Below are positions 32,978-43,923 of a DNA stretch of 64,000 nucleotides, piece by piece. The notes beneath the pieces are model-generated. The model did no database searches. It saw nothing but the letters and a program-made list of their open reading frames with translations, and was not told the origin of the DNA. This stretch comes from [Phialemoniopsis] sp. UDSM-2020 (lineage: Eukaryota > Ascomycota > Sordariomycetes > Thyridiales > Thyridiaceae): contig JAEILZ010000006.1 of the NCBI GenBank assembly GCA_018873225.1, positions 1,674,001-1,738,000 of the forward strand. The letters are read 5' to 3'. The stretch's first letter is position 1; the number at the start of each line of letters is the position of its first letter. The position numbers and the translations under genes are program-made.

Positions 32978-34261
32978 GCCTACAAAATCGTTGGCTCCGG
33001 CAGTGGGAGCAGTGGAACGCCACATGCTTGCCCCGATCACTGGACTCTATCTTGGTACATGAGTGAAAGCGAGGAATAATTGGATGCGATATGAGGCTCC
33101 GCGTGCCGTATTCGCTAATGGTGATTGTCATTGGCAGACTGTGTGCAATCGTTCCTCGCGGGTCATGAAGCCCTGGTTCCGAGCGATCGATGTGTACTTG
33201 TGACCTGCTTGTATGACTGTACAATCACCTGGCAGCTCGGGCAGGGCGCATGCAGGTCTCCCGTCAGCCAACGATTGGCTGACCCCGCCCAAAATATCCC
33301 AAACACAGACATACTCAGCATCAGGAATATAGTCTAGACTAGGTATGCTGTATCGAAAAGTCATGCGAGATCATTACAGCGCTGCCAACGGCTGAGCCGA
33401 CATGAATGCTCGCTGCATCTGCGAATACAGAGTCGTAACCCCTCAAGCAAGAGAAGTCCAATGCAACGAGCACGAGCGACCGAGTCCGCGGATGCAGATG
33501 TGCATTGCTGTGTGTAGCCATCCTTCACTTAGTGTTGAGTCAGCTTGCGCGTTCTCGGGATGGACCACTTCCGATGGACCATGATCGACTTCGACTCGCT
33601 TCCTCAATCTGAACCCTTGGCACAAATTATTCCTTCGCTTTAATTTTTCCAAGTCGCGAGAACGATGTCCTCTAGGCTCATCATTGGGAAGTCTAAGATT
33701 CTAGAATAGCAAGGCCTCGCCGCTTTTCGTGATAACACAGTCTGCTGACATGTACATTTCCAGGGCTGCGCCGTGCTTCATCGAGACAATGCCGTGAGAC
33801 AGGGGGCTGAGGCTCGGGTCTGTCCGCATCCGCCGCCCAACCATGGCCACCAACCTCAGGCCCGCCTCTATGCGATTCGCCGAGCCCTGAGGCCCCAGCT
33901 GCAGAGCCTTTTTGCGGGCATACATGGTAAGTGTCACGACTGTAGGCTGCACCGCACATGCGGCATTGCTATATTGGTCCTAGATCATAGGGCTCAGTCA
34001 GTCTTAGCACCCACATTGTCCTGGATGAGAGAAGCGTGATTCCTTTCCAATGATAATTAGACCTATTGTTCACCCTTTTTACTTCCTCTTCCACCCAGTA
34101 ATCTTCATCTAATAACTAATCTTTCCAGTCATTGTTACGCTCGTTACCACCACCCGCTACCGTTTTCTTTCGACAAAACAATTTGTCGGTATCAGTTTCT
34201 TTAACAGTCTACCAGCTCATCTTGTTGTTACTACCGTCGCGTTTCTCATTCCACCCCAAAC
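32978..34261. other. Intergenic region, no gene accepted
   Basis: 1.3 kb. A minus-strand frame at 33701-33952 looks mildly protein-like but lacks an ATG context and neighbouring exons. The last 200 bp before 34262 are CT-rich and look like the leader of the SesB-like gene. Confidence 0.45.
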
Positions 34262-35674
34262 ATGGACCACACCGACTTCAAACCAGGTCTGCACGTTCTA
34301 AATGATCCAGGCAAGGCCAAGATCGAGTGAGTTGTCTGTCGTCTTGAAGCCTTCCCTCTACACTACTGACCATGTTTCTCATCTAGTATTGTAGCTTTGC
34401 ACGGCCTGAACTTTGCAAACAAGCCCGATCATGCACGTAGTACCTGGACAAAGGACGGTACCCTATGGCTGCGAGATCTCTTGCCGGAACGGCTGCCGGT
34501 GGCGGCCAGAGTGATGCTGTTCGAATACAACTCGAGCCCCGCAATAGGGGCGGCCGCCATCAACATCGACGACCACGCCGGAAGCCTGCTGCATCATCTC
34601 TCTATGAGGCGCAAAGGTGTATCCAAACGACCCCTTGTCTTCGTGTCGCACAGCCTCGGAGGACTCGTTGTGAAGCAGGCTCTCGTCCAGGCTACCCTTA
34701 ACCCAAGTTACAAACGGATCCTGAAATCGACAACACTGCTAGCCTTCTTCGCCACACCACACCGAGGCGGCAACTTTGCCAACGTCGGAAACACTGCCGC
34801 GAGCATTGTTCGCAAACTCACGGGCAATCCTCGGAACGATCTAGTTAAGGGCCTCAAGAAGCATCTCGACATGGCAACAAAGAGGTGCGAAGAGTTTAGA
34901 CACCTAAGCGACAGGTTTACGATCCTCAGCTTCTGGGAAACTCAGGCGTACGGGCGGCTCGGCCTCATTGTCGAGAAGGAGTCTGCCACCATGGGCCTGC
35001 CGCAAGAGGTTCAGCTTGCCGTAAACGGCGACCACAGCTCCGTCTGCAAGTTCTCTGACGCCGACGATATCGACTGCGAAGTCGTTATGGCTACCATCGC
35101 CAACAAGATCGCGGACGCCCTGACAACCCTAGAGTCTTCAAAGCGTATGAACCGGTACATGCCCCGGGCAGTCAGACACCTCTTTGTGAGACGTCTCAAG
35201 GTGCCAGTCAAGACGCCTCAGGCTGGATCTCCGGCTCTAAGAAACCGAGCCGAGGCGACACAGCATCTCACAGCCAAGAATCCGGTTGAGCACGATGAGA
35301 CTGAGATCGAGGGGCGAACTTCCAACGTATCTCGCACATCTAGGTTGACCCTCACCCCTAGCCACATCTCGCTTGTGAGGGATCTCAAGGGTCTTAGAAA
35401 GTCTGCCGAAGTCGTGACGACTGTATCTCAGGCCGCAGACAGCGACACCCACCTTCCTGACAAGACAAGCCAGCAGGTGCCCAAGGAATTGAATCTACTG
35501 CCTAGGAAAGCTGAGAAGAAGCAGGGAAGAATATCTTGTGATAGTGTAAACGAGACAGACGATGGTCTGTCCTGCAAGTCTCGGCCCGTGGATGGAAAGC
35601 TTGAGAGCAGGAGGTCGTCAGGCTGGATATCGCAAATCTTCACCATGGAGAATCGCACGGCCGTGGCGTTTTGA
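34262..35674 (+). CDS. SesB-like alpha/beta hydrolase (450 aa), stand-alone
   Basis: Two exons (34262-34326, 34387-35674). Residues about 22-260 form an alpha/beta-hydrolase of the SesB/lipase type seen as the N-terminal effector of fungal NLR proteins. It has Val-Ala-Leu-His-Gly-Leu (oxyanion region), Ser-His-Ser-Leu-Gly-Gly with the nucleophile Ser near residue 111, Phe-Phe-Ala-Thr-Pro-His-Arg-Gly, and Asp-His-Ser-Ser-Val-Cys-Lys-Phe with a catalytic-type His near 238. The remaining 190 residues are charged, Ser/Thr-rich and without a recognisable NACHT, NB-ARC or repeat domain. Known relatives act in heterokaryon incompatibility and cell-death signalling; that role here is inference. The next gene on the same strand is a Clr5-ankyrin protein 667 bp downstream. 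Confidence 0.87.
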
Positions 35675-36207
35675 TTCCATACTTCATCTAGCCAAGTAAT
35701 AATGTTTAATAAGTACTTTCATTGTAAAATACGGAAAGTGCATAGACCTCATTCTCGTACTTGAGTGCTTGCATCTATATCTCAAGACCCGGGCGTTCAG
35801 TGCTGTCTCCTTCTGAAAGATGGCCCCGACCACATTGTCGACTGCCTTGAAAGGTCTTTCCTTGGCCCACGGCACTGAATAAGCTAGGTCTACTGCTTGA
35901 TAAAGTGTGGACCTGCGGTATGAGCTAAATTCACGGTCATGCAACCCAATCGTGAGACATAAGTGCTTGACCATCAAGTCAAGTCTGTTGGCCAAGGCGA
36001 GAATTGTAGAAGACATTTGGTAATGCATGTGACTCGACTCGCCTGGTGTGACAGCAAGGTCTGACCAATTAGCAAGGACATGTCAGAATCTGCGCAGCCA
36101 GGATAGGCAGCCAAAATATGCGCTCGCCAAAATATTCGACGCCACGTTTGAATGCATGATAAGAGCCCACACCTTCAGCCTGGTCAGGCTGCAACGCTCT
36201 CTGACTC
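35675..36207. other. Intergenic region between the SesB-like and Clr5-ankyrin genes
   Basis: About 530 bp. A minus-strand frame of 114 codons (36028-35684) is present but I do not accept it as a gene. The region ends at the TATA box of the ankyrin gene. Confidence 0.45.
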
Positions 36208-36214
36208 TATAAAA
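36208..36214 (+). promoter_or_regulatory. TATA box of the Clr5-ankyrin gene
   Basis: TATAAAA about 130 bp upstream of the ATG at 36342. Confidence 0.55.
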
Positions 36215-36341
36215 CGAAGCTGCGATCCTTCCGTCTGACCGTTGTTACCCTTGCTTATTGACCCTGTGGCTTCAGTTCATACTGTTTCAAAAAACTTACC
36301 CGTTTGCATTCAATCTTCACCCAAATCATTCCGAGCATATA

Positions 36342-39300
36342 ATGGCCAACAGAATTACGGCAGAGGAATGGAATCATCACAAGCCCATCCTTGATCATCT
36401 TTACCACGATGAAGGTCTATCCCTTGAGGAGAAAGATCGGAATGTAGTGAGTGTGATGCGGGACGAGCATGGCTTTTCGGCGACGTAAGCTTTCAGCACA
36501 CGACCACGAAACTCGATTTACGTACTCACCAACATGCACTAGGTCGGCTCAATACCAACGGCAGTTCAGAAAGTGGAAATTTGCCAAGAATCTGTCTCTG
36601 GAGGAATGGGCTACAGTTCTACCAATTATTGACAAGCTTGCCGCTCGAAAGGCTCGCTTTCGGCTGATGATCTCTGGGCGAGAGATCAAATCGCCGGGGA
36701 TTGAGAGAGGCAGACGGTACTGGAAGTCCAAGGCTCATGTAGTTGTGAAAGGTTAGTTAAACCCCTGTTCAACATAGTCTCATAGATCATCTTAAACTGA
36801 CTGGGTCCAGACTCTCACACACTCGAGTCTTGCAACGCGTATATTGAGATCGTCAACTGCTCGGGTGGGTGGAGAAAGCTCCGGTCCGAGGATCTTATCC
36901 ACAGTGCCGCTATGGATGACAATCCCGGGATCGTGATGTTATCAGACTCACAATCAATAACTCACACAACCTCTCCGGTATATCTGAACGGTCATATGAA
37001 ATTCACTTTACAGCCGACTTTTTCACAAACATGGGGCAATATGACCATGGAACATAGCAAACTGAGTGCTCAAGAACACCCTCTCCCTATAAACAATGAT
37101 CATCCCGACCTGCGAGACTCAACTGACTGGGAAGCTTACAATGCACTTTTCCACCGGGCTGAGATGAGTTGGGCTTGGGCCTCGCGCACTCTTGACGTCT
37201 TACAAGACATGCCTAGCCAACAATTATCCTTGTTCTTGCACTCTCAGGGAAATGTACGTTATGATGACCTAGAACCATGCGTGGACTCTATGCTTCACAC
37301 TCCTCCTGAGATAAGACTACAGGGTTTGGTGTGCATGGCTCTACAAGATGTTGCTAGACTGAGTCAAAACTGGCTGCGACTGGAGCTTCATAACTTGCCT
37401 GATAAAGTCGTTATCAATGATGGTACTTCATTGATCGACCTTGTTTTGGCATGGCAACCACTTGACAAGTCAAACAAAGGATTGCAACGGCCTACGGATG
37501 TGGCCCACGAGTTCACCCGAGCCTTATTTTGCTGTCTGCTCAACAACAGCTATCCTATCTTCGCCAACAACCGAAAGACATGCCTCTTGTTCTTCTCAAA
37601 ACTTGTCAGACATAGTCTAGACTTCCGCTTGCATGTTCTCAAATTCATTGAGGCAGCACCGGAATTCATCGCGAAAACTCTTGTCGACACTTTTTTTGAG
37701 GCGGCAGTCCTCGCCTGTGATGCTCCGATAATTGCACTCGTCTTGCACAAGTCGAGCGGCGGGAAACACGCCATTGATGTGAATGAGTTCGGCATCCACG
37801 GGCATTTAAATGATTCCTATGGACTTAGACCGTTAACTGTATCACATTCACCGTACAGCCGGCGGGACGTTCAGCTAACGCCTCTTGAATACGTCGCGTT
37901 ACATGGAAGTTGCGATTCTATCCAGGTGCTTCTCGCAGCGAATGCCGACCCCAACATGAGCCCAAGTCACAATGAAAACAGGGTTATCCGTGGTGCGTTA
38001 CCTGTGTTGATCAACGCGGCCGCAGCGAGTATATGTGGGGAAAAGACAGCTCTGAAATCCGTACGTCTGCTCCTTCCCATGCACAAGCCCCAATCGACTA
38101 GCGGGATCCTTAGCCTGTACCATCTTTTCTCCCCGTCCTCCTCGATCTCGAAGACTTCTCTCATGATTCTGGAAGAAATCTTCGATTACTACACCAAGAC
38201 TTATCATTCAGCTTGCTTTCCATTCCTACTGTCGATAGCGAGGCATGCAGAGGATTCCCATGCCGCAGAGATCCTTTGGGAATATTACCAGGATTGTCGA
38301 AAAGACGGTTGTTCGGATCATGCGACTCGTCAGTCTAACAAAGGAGAACAAGATGAGCTCCGTCAATTGCTCGAAGACAGCGTATGGCTCGAGCACACCA
38401 ACACCGTCAAGTTTCTCGGCAATATAGTTGCGGATAAGACCCGCGCGTTATCGATTGCGATCCAGACAAAACAAATGGACGTTGTCTACGCTCTTCTAAA
38501 CTCGGGAGCCCAGGTGGATCCATATGACGACCATGATGCCGACAAACAACCGCTATTAACCTTTTCAACCCCATTGGCGGAAGCAATACTTCTCCAAGAT
38601 CATCATCTGATACACGAAATCGAGAAAAGGGGCGCTTTTGCCACAATCACGGCGAGGGCGTGTTTCATACCCGCTTTGGTTGCGGCTGCAAAAGCTGGCG
38701 ATCTGGATTACACCCGAAAACTGATGGCCTTGAGGCCGAATCTCCATCCGGGCGACCTCCATCACGCCTTGATGGGTGCTATAGAGAAGAACCACGAAGA
38801 GATTGTTCATATCCTTCTGAAAGCAGGGGCCAGCCCACAGGGATATGTCCCGGCTCACGGCAATTTTACTACGCTAGCCGTCATTCGGGCGTTGATGTCC
38901 AAAAACAGAAATACGTTGGACGCGTTGCTTGAGTATTCAGTACAGATTGGCCGGGAAGCCCTGCACTACGCCCTGTCCTGGGGCGATTTAAGTGTCATTC
39001 GAGATCTTATCTTACTCGGCCCCAATCTCCACAAGGGTCATGAACCCAGCTTTCCCCAAAAGCCAATTCCAGATCTGCTGGTCACTGCCATGAACTGGGA
39101 GGACAGTAATGTGCTGCGCCTTGTACTCGAAAGTGTTGTTGATCGCTGTGGAAATCACGAGTGCGAATGTTGGTCGAACTCCGCCCTTCGTGCAGCCGGC
39201 CAGGACGAGAAGTCTTCCTTGTTCCCGATGCTACTATCGACAATTGGCACCCTCACATACCGAGAGGAACTACTCGAGATTGCATGCTTTGCTGCACCCG

Positions 39301-40115
39301 CAAACCAAAAGCTGATTATCAATACATATCGTGCGCATTACCCTGAACCTCTGAAAGGGTTTGGCGGTAAATATCTTGTGAAAACACTCGCAGAAGGCAA
39401 TCAGAACCTGTTCGAGGACTTGTTAACACCAAGCCTGGATGTGAACTCGCTTGTGTCGGTGAAGAGACCGGAGGGGGAACGCATGTCACCTTTTGCCTAT
39501 ATGGTCGTCACCCAAAAAGTAGAGAAGGGGTTGGTCAAGAGAATACTCGACGTCGGTGGTAGTCCAGATAGGATTGCTGTTCAGCCTGAGAAGGGAAGCA
39601 TATGCGACCAGAAGACTTTACTTCTACTTGGCATCCAGAAGGGCCAGACCGAACTTGTACGAGTGCTACTTGAACATGGCGCAAGTATCAACAAGCCTGC
39701 TAAGAGAGGTATCAAGCGGACCCCTCTACAACAAGCATGTGAAGGAACCTCAATGGAAATGGTACAAATTTTACTAGAGGCCGGAGCAGATATCAATGCA
39801 CCTCCCTCGCAGAGAGGTGGCGCTACGGCCATTCAACTGGCAGCATTCGCTGGCAATGTCCGACTCGTTCAGTTGCTGTTAGCCCAGGGGGCTAATATGA
39901 GCGACCTCAATAAGCCGGCGCTCGGTCTGACACCTCTGGAAGGGGCTGCGGAAAAAGGACGCTTAGATATGATTCAAGTTCTGTGGAATGCAACAAATGG
40001 AAGGGGATTCAGTGACGAGGAAAACGCGAACGCTTCACGTAGGGCGAAGACGAACGGTCATGACCACTGTGTGAAGTTGCTCGGCATGCTCAAGTCAAAA
40101 CGTATATTGAGTTAG
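36342..40115 (+). CDS. Clr5-domain ankyrin-repeat protein (1218 aa)
   Basis: Three exons (36342-36484, 36543-36751, 36811-40115). The N-terminus is a Clr5 domain: Glu-Glu-Trp-x4-Pro-Ile-Leu-x2-Leu-Tyr, Leu-Ser-Leu-Glu-Glu, then, across intron 1, Gln-Tyr-Gln-Arg-Gln-Phe-Arg-Lys-Trp-Lys-Phe-x-Lys-Asn. A second Glu-Glu-Trp-x4-Pro-Ile-Ile element follows at about residue 70. The middle (about 130-400) is helical and unassigned. From about 410 to the C-terminus there are many ankyrin repeats, degenerate in the middle and clear at the end (Thr-Pro-Leu-x3-Ala-Cys-Glu-Gly, Val-Gln-Ile-Leu-Leu-Glu-Ala-Gly-Ala-Asp-Ile-Asn). Clr5 is a DNA/chromatin-associated domain of fission yeast and is common in fungal proteins with ankyrin repeats. 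A DNA-binding or protein-scaffold role is likely. It follows the SesB-like gene on the same strand. Confidence 0.9.
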
Positions 40116-40186
40116 TAGAGATGATATCTACAGCAATATCTCGACTAGCTGTCGCTGGGTTCTATTCATATCTCACCCATGAAACT

Positions 40187-42888
40187 CTATTGTCCGTAGT
40201 GTCTTTCTTTGAGGACTAGACCTCCTCTAGGGACTTCAGCTGTTCTGCCCACATCTACCACAATAATTTGCTCTTCACTTGGGACGAGATCGAGATAATT
40301 GTCATTGAAATGGCAGTCATCGGCGAGACTGTTGTCATCTGTGTCGATAATGAGCTCCACAGCCTTCGCCACGCCACCAATAGCGCTGACTGCCCACGAC
40401 CTGCCGTCTTCCAGAGGCCGAAGACAGACCTTGGCACTGCTTAAGTCGTGGTGTCGCAACGGCTGCGGGAACTCGGTGTAACGCGCGAGGACCCGTTCCG
40501 AATCACCTTGCTCTAACAGCCTGACGTGGACTGCTAGTTCCCGAGCAGCCGCCGGGTCGCGGTATGAATCCGGGAAGTCGACCTTGCCCAGCTCTGTCGA
40601 GCGATTTGGCGCGAGCGTCACAGCCGTGGTCTTCCGATAGACGCAGTCGCCTCCCGACAGCGTCACAAAGCGGACCTCTAGATCACTGGTGACGGGGGCG
40701 AGGGTGAGGTTCGACGCCCACAGTTCGACGTGACAAGTGCGCTCGATGTCGACATGTGTAAACTCATTCTCCTTTGCCTCAACCACGCGCCGCGTGGCTC
40801 CGACCAATAGTGGGGCGTAGTTGCGTCTAGTAACGTAGTAGGCCAGCTTGGGTCGCATAGCGCTGTCGACCAGCGACCAGCTCACGGCCGGGTAGCAGTC
40901 GTTGAGCTGCCAGATCAGACAGCCAGCGCACTCTTCCTTGCCGGGGCCGCGCCAAAGCCGCCGGAACGCGCGCGAGCTGTAGTCCGTCGACTCGGCCTGG
41001 ATGACCTGCGTCGCCCAGCTGTAAGCGTCGATGTCGGACCCGTGGCGCAGGTTGTCGACGAGGTACATGGATATCGTGCGCTGGTCCTCGGGCGCCATGT
41101 GCCACATGTCCATTGTGTCGGACTGCGGGTGGCGCTCAACCGGGTCGTCGATGAGCTCCTTGATGGTGCGGATGGAGGGGAAAGCCTTCATGCCGAACTC
41201 GCTGACGAACCGACCGGTCAACTTCTCGTAGTCCTGATAGGGGTATCTCGGTTGATCTGCCATCCATACCCGCCATGAGTGGATATCTCCCACAAGAGGA
41301 TCGTTTGAGTACGATCCGCCGTATGGACTCGAGAGGTGGTAAGGCACTCGGGGTGCGAGGGTCTCGGCCACCTCCTTGAGTGTGACTTCATAGTAGTATC
41401 TACCGGGAAAGCTGCCCTTTTTCCAATTCTCTGGGTCGTTATCGTTCGGATCGTAGTCGAGCTTGTGTATCTCGGCAAACATGTAGTCTTCGTTGTTGCC
41501 GCACCATAGGACAATGCAAGGGTGATGCCGAAGACGCCGCACGTTGTACTCGGCCTCCGCTCTGATGGACTGCTCGAGATACTCGTGGTAAGGATAAGCA
41601 CCGCATCCCATCATGAAGTCTTGCCAGATGAGAATGCCGAGCTCGTCGCAGGTGTCGTAGAACCGTTCATCCTCGTAGATGCCACCACCCCACACGCGAA
41701 TCATATTCTGGTTACCCTTTGCGGCTAATGCCAGCCATTCGCGATACCGGTCCAGGGTCATACGTGGTAAAAAGACGTCAGGAGGAATCCAGTCGGTGCC
41801 TTGCGAGTATATGGGGACATTGTTGACACGGAAGAAGAAGGTTAGACCCTTCTGTCCAGGTAGCGGTCTCTGCACCAATTCGGTAAGTCGCAGTCCAACA
41901 CGTTTCGAAACGGTCTGACGGCCGCCCTCGATGGTCGCTGCGACGGTATAGAGCGGCTGCTTGCCGTAGCCCAGTGGATACCATAAGTCCGGGTTATGGA
42001 CAATGAAGCGATGGGAGCCACAACCTCGAACAGTGCCCCGATCGATCTTGCATCCTGTTGGGTCCAAGAGCTCGACTGAGGTAGTTGTGCTATTGTTATC
42101 TGTCCCTTCAAGCTCAACCGTCACTGTGACGATGGCTGTGTCAAGGTTGTCCAGTACCTCAACATCGATTCCCAAGTCTGAGATTCGGGTGACGAAGGAC
42201 TCTAGATAGATGGGTCTCCATGGTCCTGCGGTCAAAAGTGTAGGGCCCCTGTGGCGGTGTCAATATGGTGAATGCAGCGAGTCTCATGGTTTGACTCACC
42301 AATCCCAGCCATAGTGACAAGGCACCTTGCGAGTGTTCATCCGAGATGAATCGCCGTTCCAGAACTGATTCTTGAAGCCTTGCTCCTTCTCCAATTTCTG
42401 CGAGGCATACTGTTAGATCCCAAGGCGCGCAAAAGTTGAGAGATGATACGTACTTTACCAACAAGGAATGTCGACTCGAAATGCAGCTCCAAGTCGTTGG
42501 ATCCGGCGCGCAGCATATCGGTGACGTCGACACGCCACTCGAGAAACATGTTATCGGATCTTAGGAGGAACTGTCCATTGAGGGAGATACGGCAATGTGT
42601 ATCGAGACCTTCAAAGACAAGGACATGTCGAACGCCGTTCTGATCGCGATCATTGCTGACCGCGTCAAAGTCGAACGTTGTGTTGTAGACCCATTCACGT
42701 TCGCCAACCCACTGCACGTCTCGTGCATTCTTGTTCTTTCTGGGATCAGGGATGAGACCATGGTGCATAAGATCAAGATGGGTGACAGTTGGGAACTGGG
42801 AAACAGCTCTGAATGACTGCTCTGATCCGGCCTCCTTGAAAGACCAGCCGGTCGCAATGGGACGGCGGGTGACAGCGGTGCTAGCCAT
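40187..42888 (-). CDS. mndB: Intracellular beta-mannosidase, GH2 (MndB-like)
   Basis: Three exons (42888-42454, 42397-42300, 42248-40187) encode 864 aa, the size of B-type fungal beta-mannosidases. An ATG at 42894 would add two residues. No signal peptide is present, which fits the intracellular B clade and not secreted MndA. The N-terminal sugar-binding domain ends near Cys-His-Tyr-Gly-Trp-Asp-Trp-Gly-Pro. The catalytic barrel has Arg-Val-Trp-Gly-Gly-Gly-Ile-Tyr-Glu, the acid/base Glu in Trp-Cys-Gly-Asn-Asn-Glu and the nucleophile Glu in Val-Ser-Glu-Phe-Gly-Met. Gln-Leu-Asn-Asp-Cys-Tyr-Pro and a C-terminal beta domain follow. It removes terminal beta-mannose from manno-oligosaccharides. It is divergent from a sugar transporter followed by a zinc-cluster regulator. 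A minus-strand TATA box lies at 43028-43034. Confidence 0.93.
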
Positions 42889-43027
42889 GTTCATGCCAGT
42901 GAAAGGTCGGCTGCTGTGGCGAACTCCAGGAACAAAATGGCTTGCCCAGAAAAGGGTTGAAAGTACCAGGATCACCAGGTACCAGTGAGGTGACCACGGT
43001 TTCTAGTGGTTGCACATGTTACGTACC

Positions 43028-43034
43028 TTATATA
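43028..43034 (-). promoter_or_regulatory. TATA box of the beta-mannosidase gene
   Basis: TATATAA on the minus strand, about 140 bp upstream of the ATG at 42888. Confidence 0.5.
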
Positions 43035-43519
43035 CCTAAGTACGCAGGGAGCGTGGACATCGTTGTGGATGATGCGGCCTGACCGCGACTGGGCACCGAC
43101 AGCGTAGCGCAGAGTGCGGCTCAAAGCCGATGGGAAGCACGTTCTGCAGACCCCGATCTGTGGATTCCACCGCTAGGTATGCAGTGCATGAGACATGTCT
43201 GGCCTGCACATCATTCGCTTGTTCGCGTGTTCATCCGGTTCTGGGTGGAACCAGGAGTCGAGAGCTGTAGGTAGTGTTCGGGGTCAATCTCGGGAAACCT
43301 GCCTTAGAATATCAGCTTCCGAAAAAGGGAATTCTCAGTCGCACGGTCTCGGTAAACCTGCTAGAAGTAGACGCAAACTAGCTCAATGTGTCGGACTGGG
43401 CTCCGCACCGAGCTAAATACGCCGTCAGACATCGGTAAACCTACCTGATCAGTCGAATGGAAGGTAGTCATTTCTCCAGTCATTCCGAGCCCGGCATTTT
43501 GGCACGCTTCATAGCAGGT

Positions 43520-43525
43520 CCGGGG
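43520..43525 (+). promoter_or_regulatory. CreA-type site
   Basis: CCGGGG fits the CreA consensus SYGGRG for carbon catabolite repression. A single hexamer is weak evidence, but a second lies 90 bp away in the same promoter. Confidence 0.35.
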
Positions 43526-43616
43526 TCGGACGATGCACTAAAACTAAGTGGCTCACATGGACATGCAAATATCTTCTTTCATATTCCCCGTGGGCAGATC
43601 AGCAAGGAACCCCAAA

Positions 43617-43622
43617 CCCCGC
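43617..43622 (-). promoter_or_regulatory. CreA-type site
   Basis: GCGGGG on the minus strand fits SYGGRG. It lies directly before the fourth 14-bp motif copy, so repression and activation could compete here; this is inference. Confidence 0.35.
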
Positions 43623-43734
43623 ACCGCTAAACCTGCCTGTTGCAACCCTACGCGTGCTTTTCGAAACAACAAGGCAGGGCCCTCGGTAGATCACGGTGGA
43701 CAGCATCGACGCGAGGATTGAAAAGGAAGCTCAC

Positions 43735-43742
43735 TATAAATA
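43735..43742 (+). promoter_or_regulatory. TATA box of the sugar transporter gene
   Basis: TATAAATA about 180 bp upstream of the ATG at 43924 and 97 bp downstream of the last 14-bp motif copy. Confidence 0.6.
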
Positions 43743-43923
43743 TGGAGCGACGATCTTACACCCTGCAGTCTGAAGAACCTTAAGCTGACTCTGCATCTAT
43801 CTTCAATCGGACGGACACTTTGTCTGTGGCCTATTCACAAGCATTTGTTATCGCGTCTTGTCTCTCTCGACATCAATTCCTCTAATCTTTTGGCTGACGC
43901 GGGCTGCAACACGTCTCGCAACC

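Larger units (their letters stand above)
43291..43638 (+). promoter_or_regulatory. Four copies of a 14-bp motif in the shared divergent promoter
   Basis: Near-identical copies lie at 43291-43304, 43350-43363, 43433-43446 and 43625-43638, all on the plus strand. The consensus is CGGTAAACCTGCCT with one to three differences per copy. They sit between the divergent beta-mannosidase and sugar-transporter genes, so they may bind a regulator of both. The zinc-cluster factor two genes away is the obvious candidate, since such proteins often contact CGG. I recognise no exact published site; the GGNTAA-like core resembles xylanolytic regulator sites only loosely. Confidence 0.6.

Noticed and set aside
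33701..33952. Minus-strand frame with a protein-like central part
   Set aside because: No convincing ATG or flanking exons, and the plus strand has an equally long frame; the evidence is too weak for a gene call.
35684..36028. 114-codon minus-strand ORF between the SesB-like and ankyrin genes
   Set aside because: It has an ATG but no recognisable family, and its position is expected to be a 3' UTR and promoter.
42889..42975. Possible signal peptide extending the beta-mannosidase N-terminus
   Set aside because: The in-frame extension begins with GTG, not ATG, and B-type fungal beta-mannosidases are intracellular.
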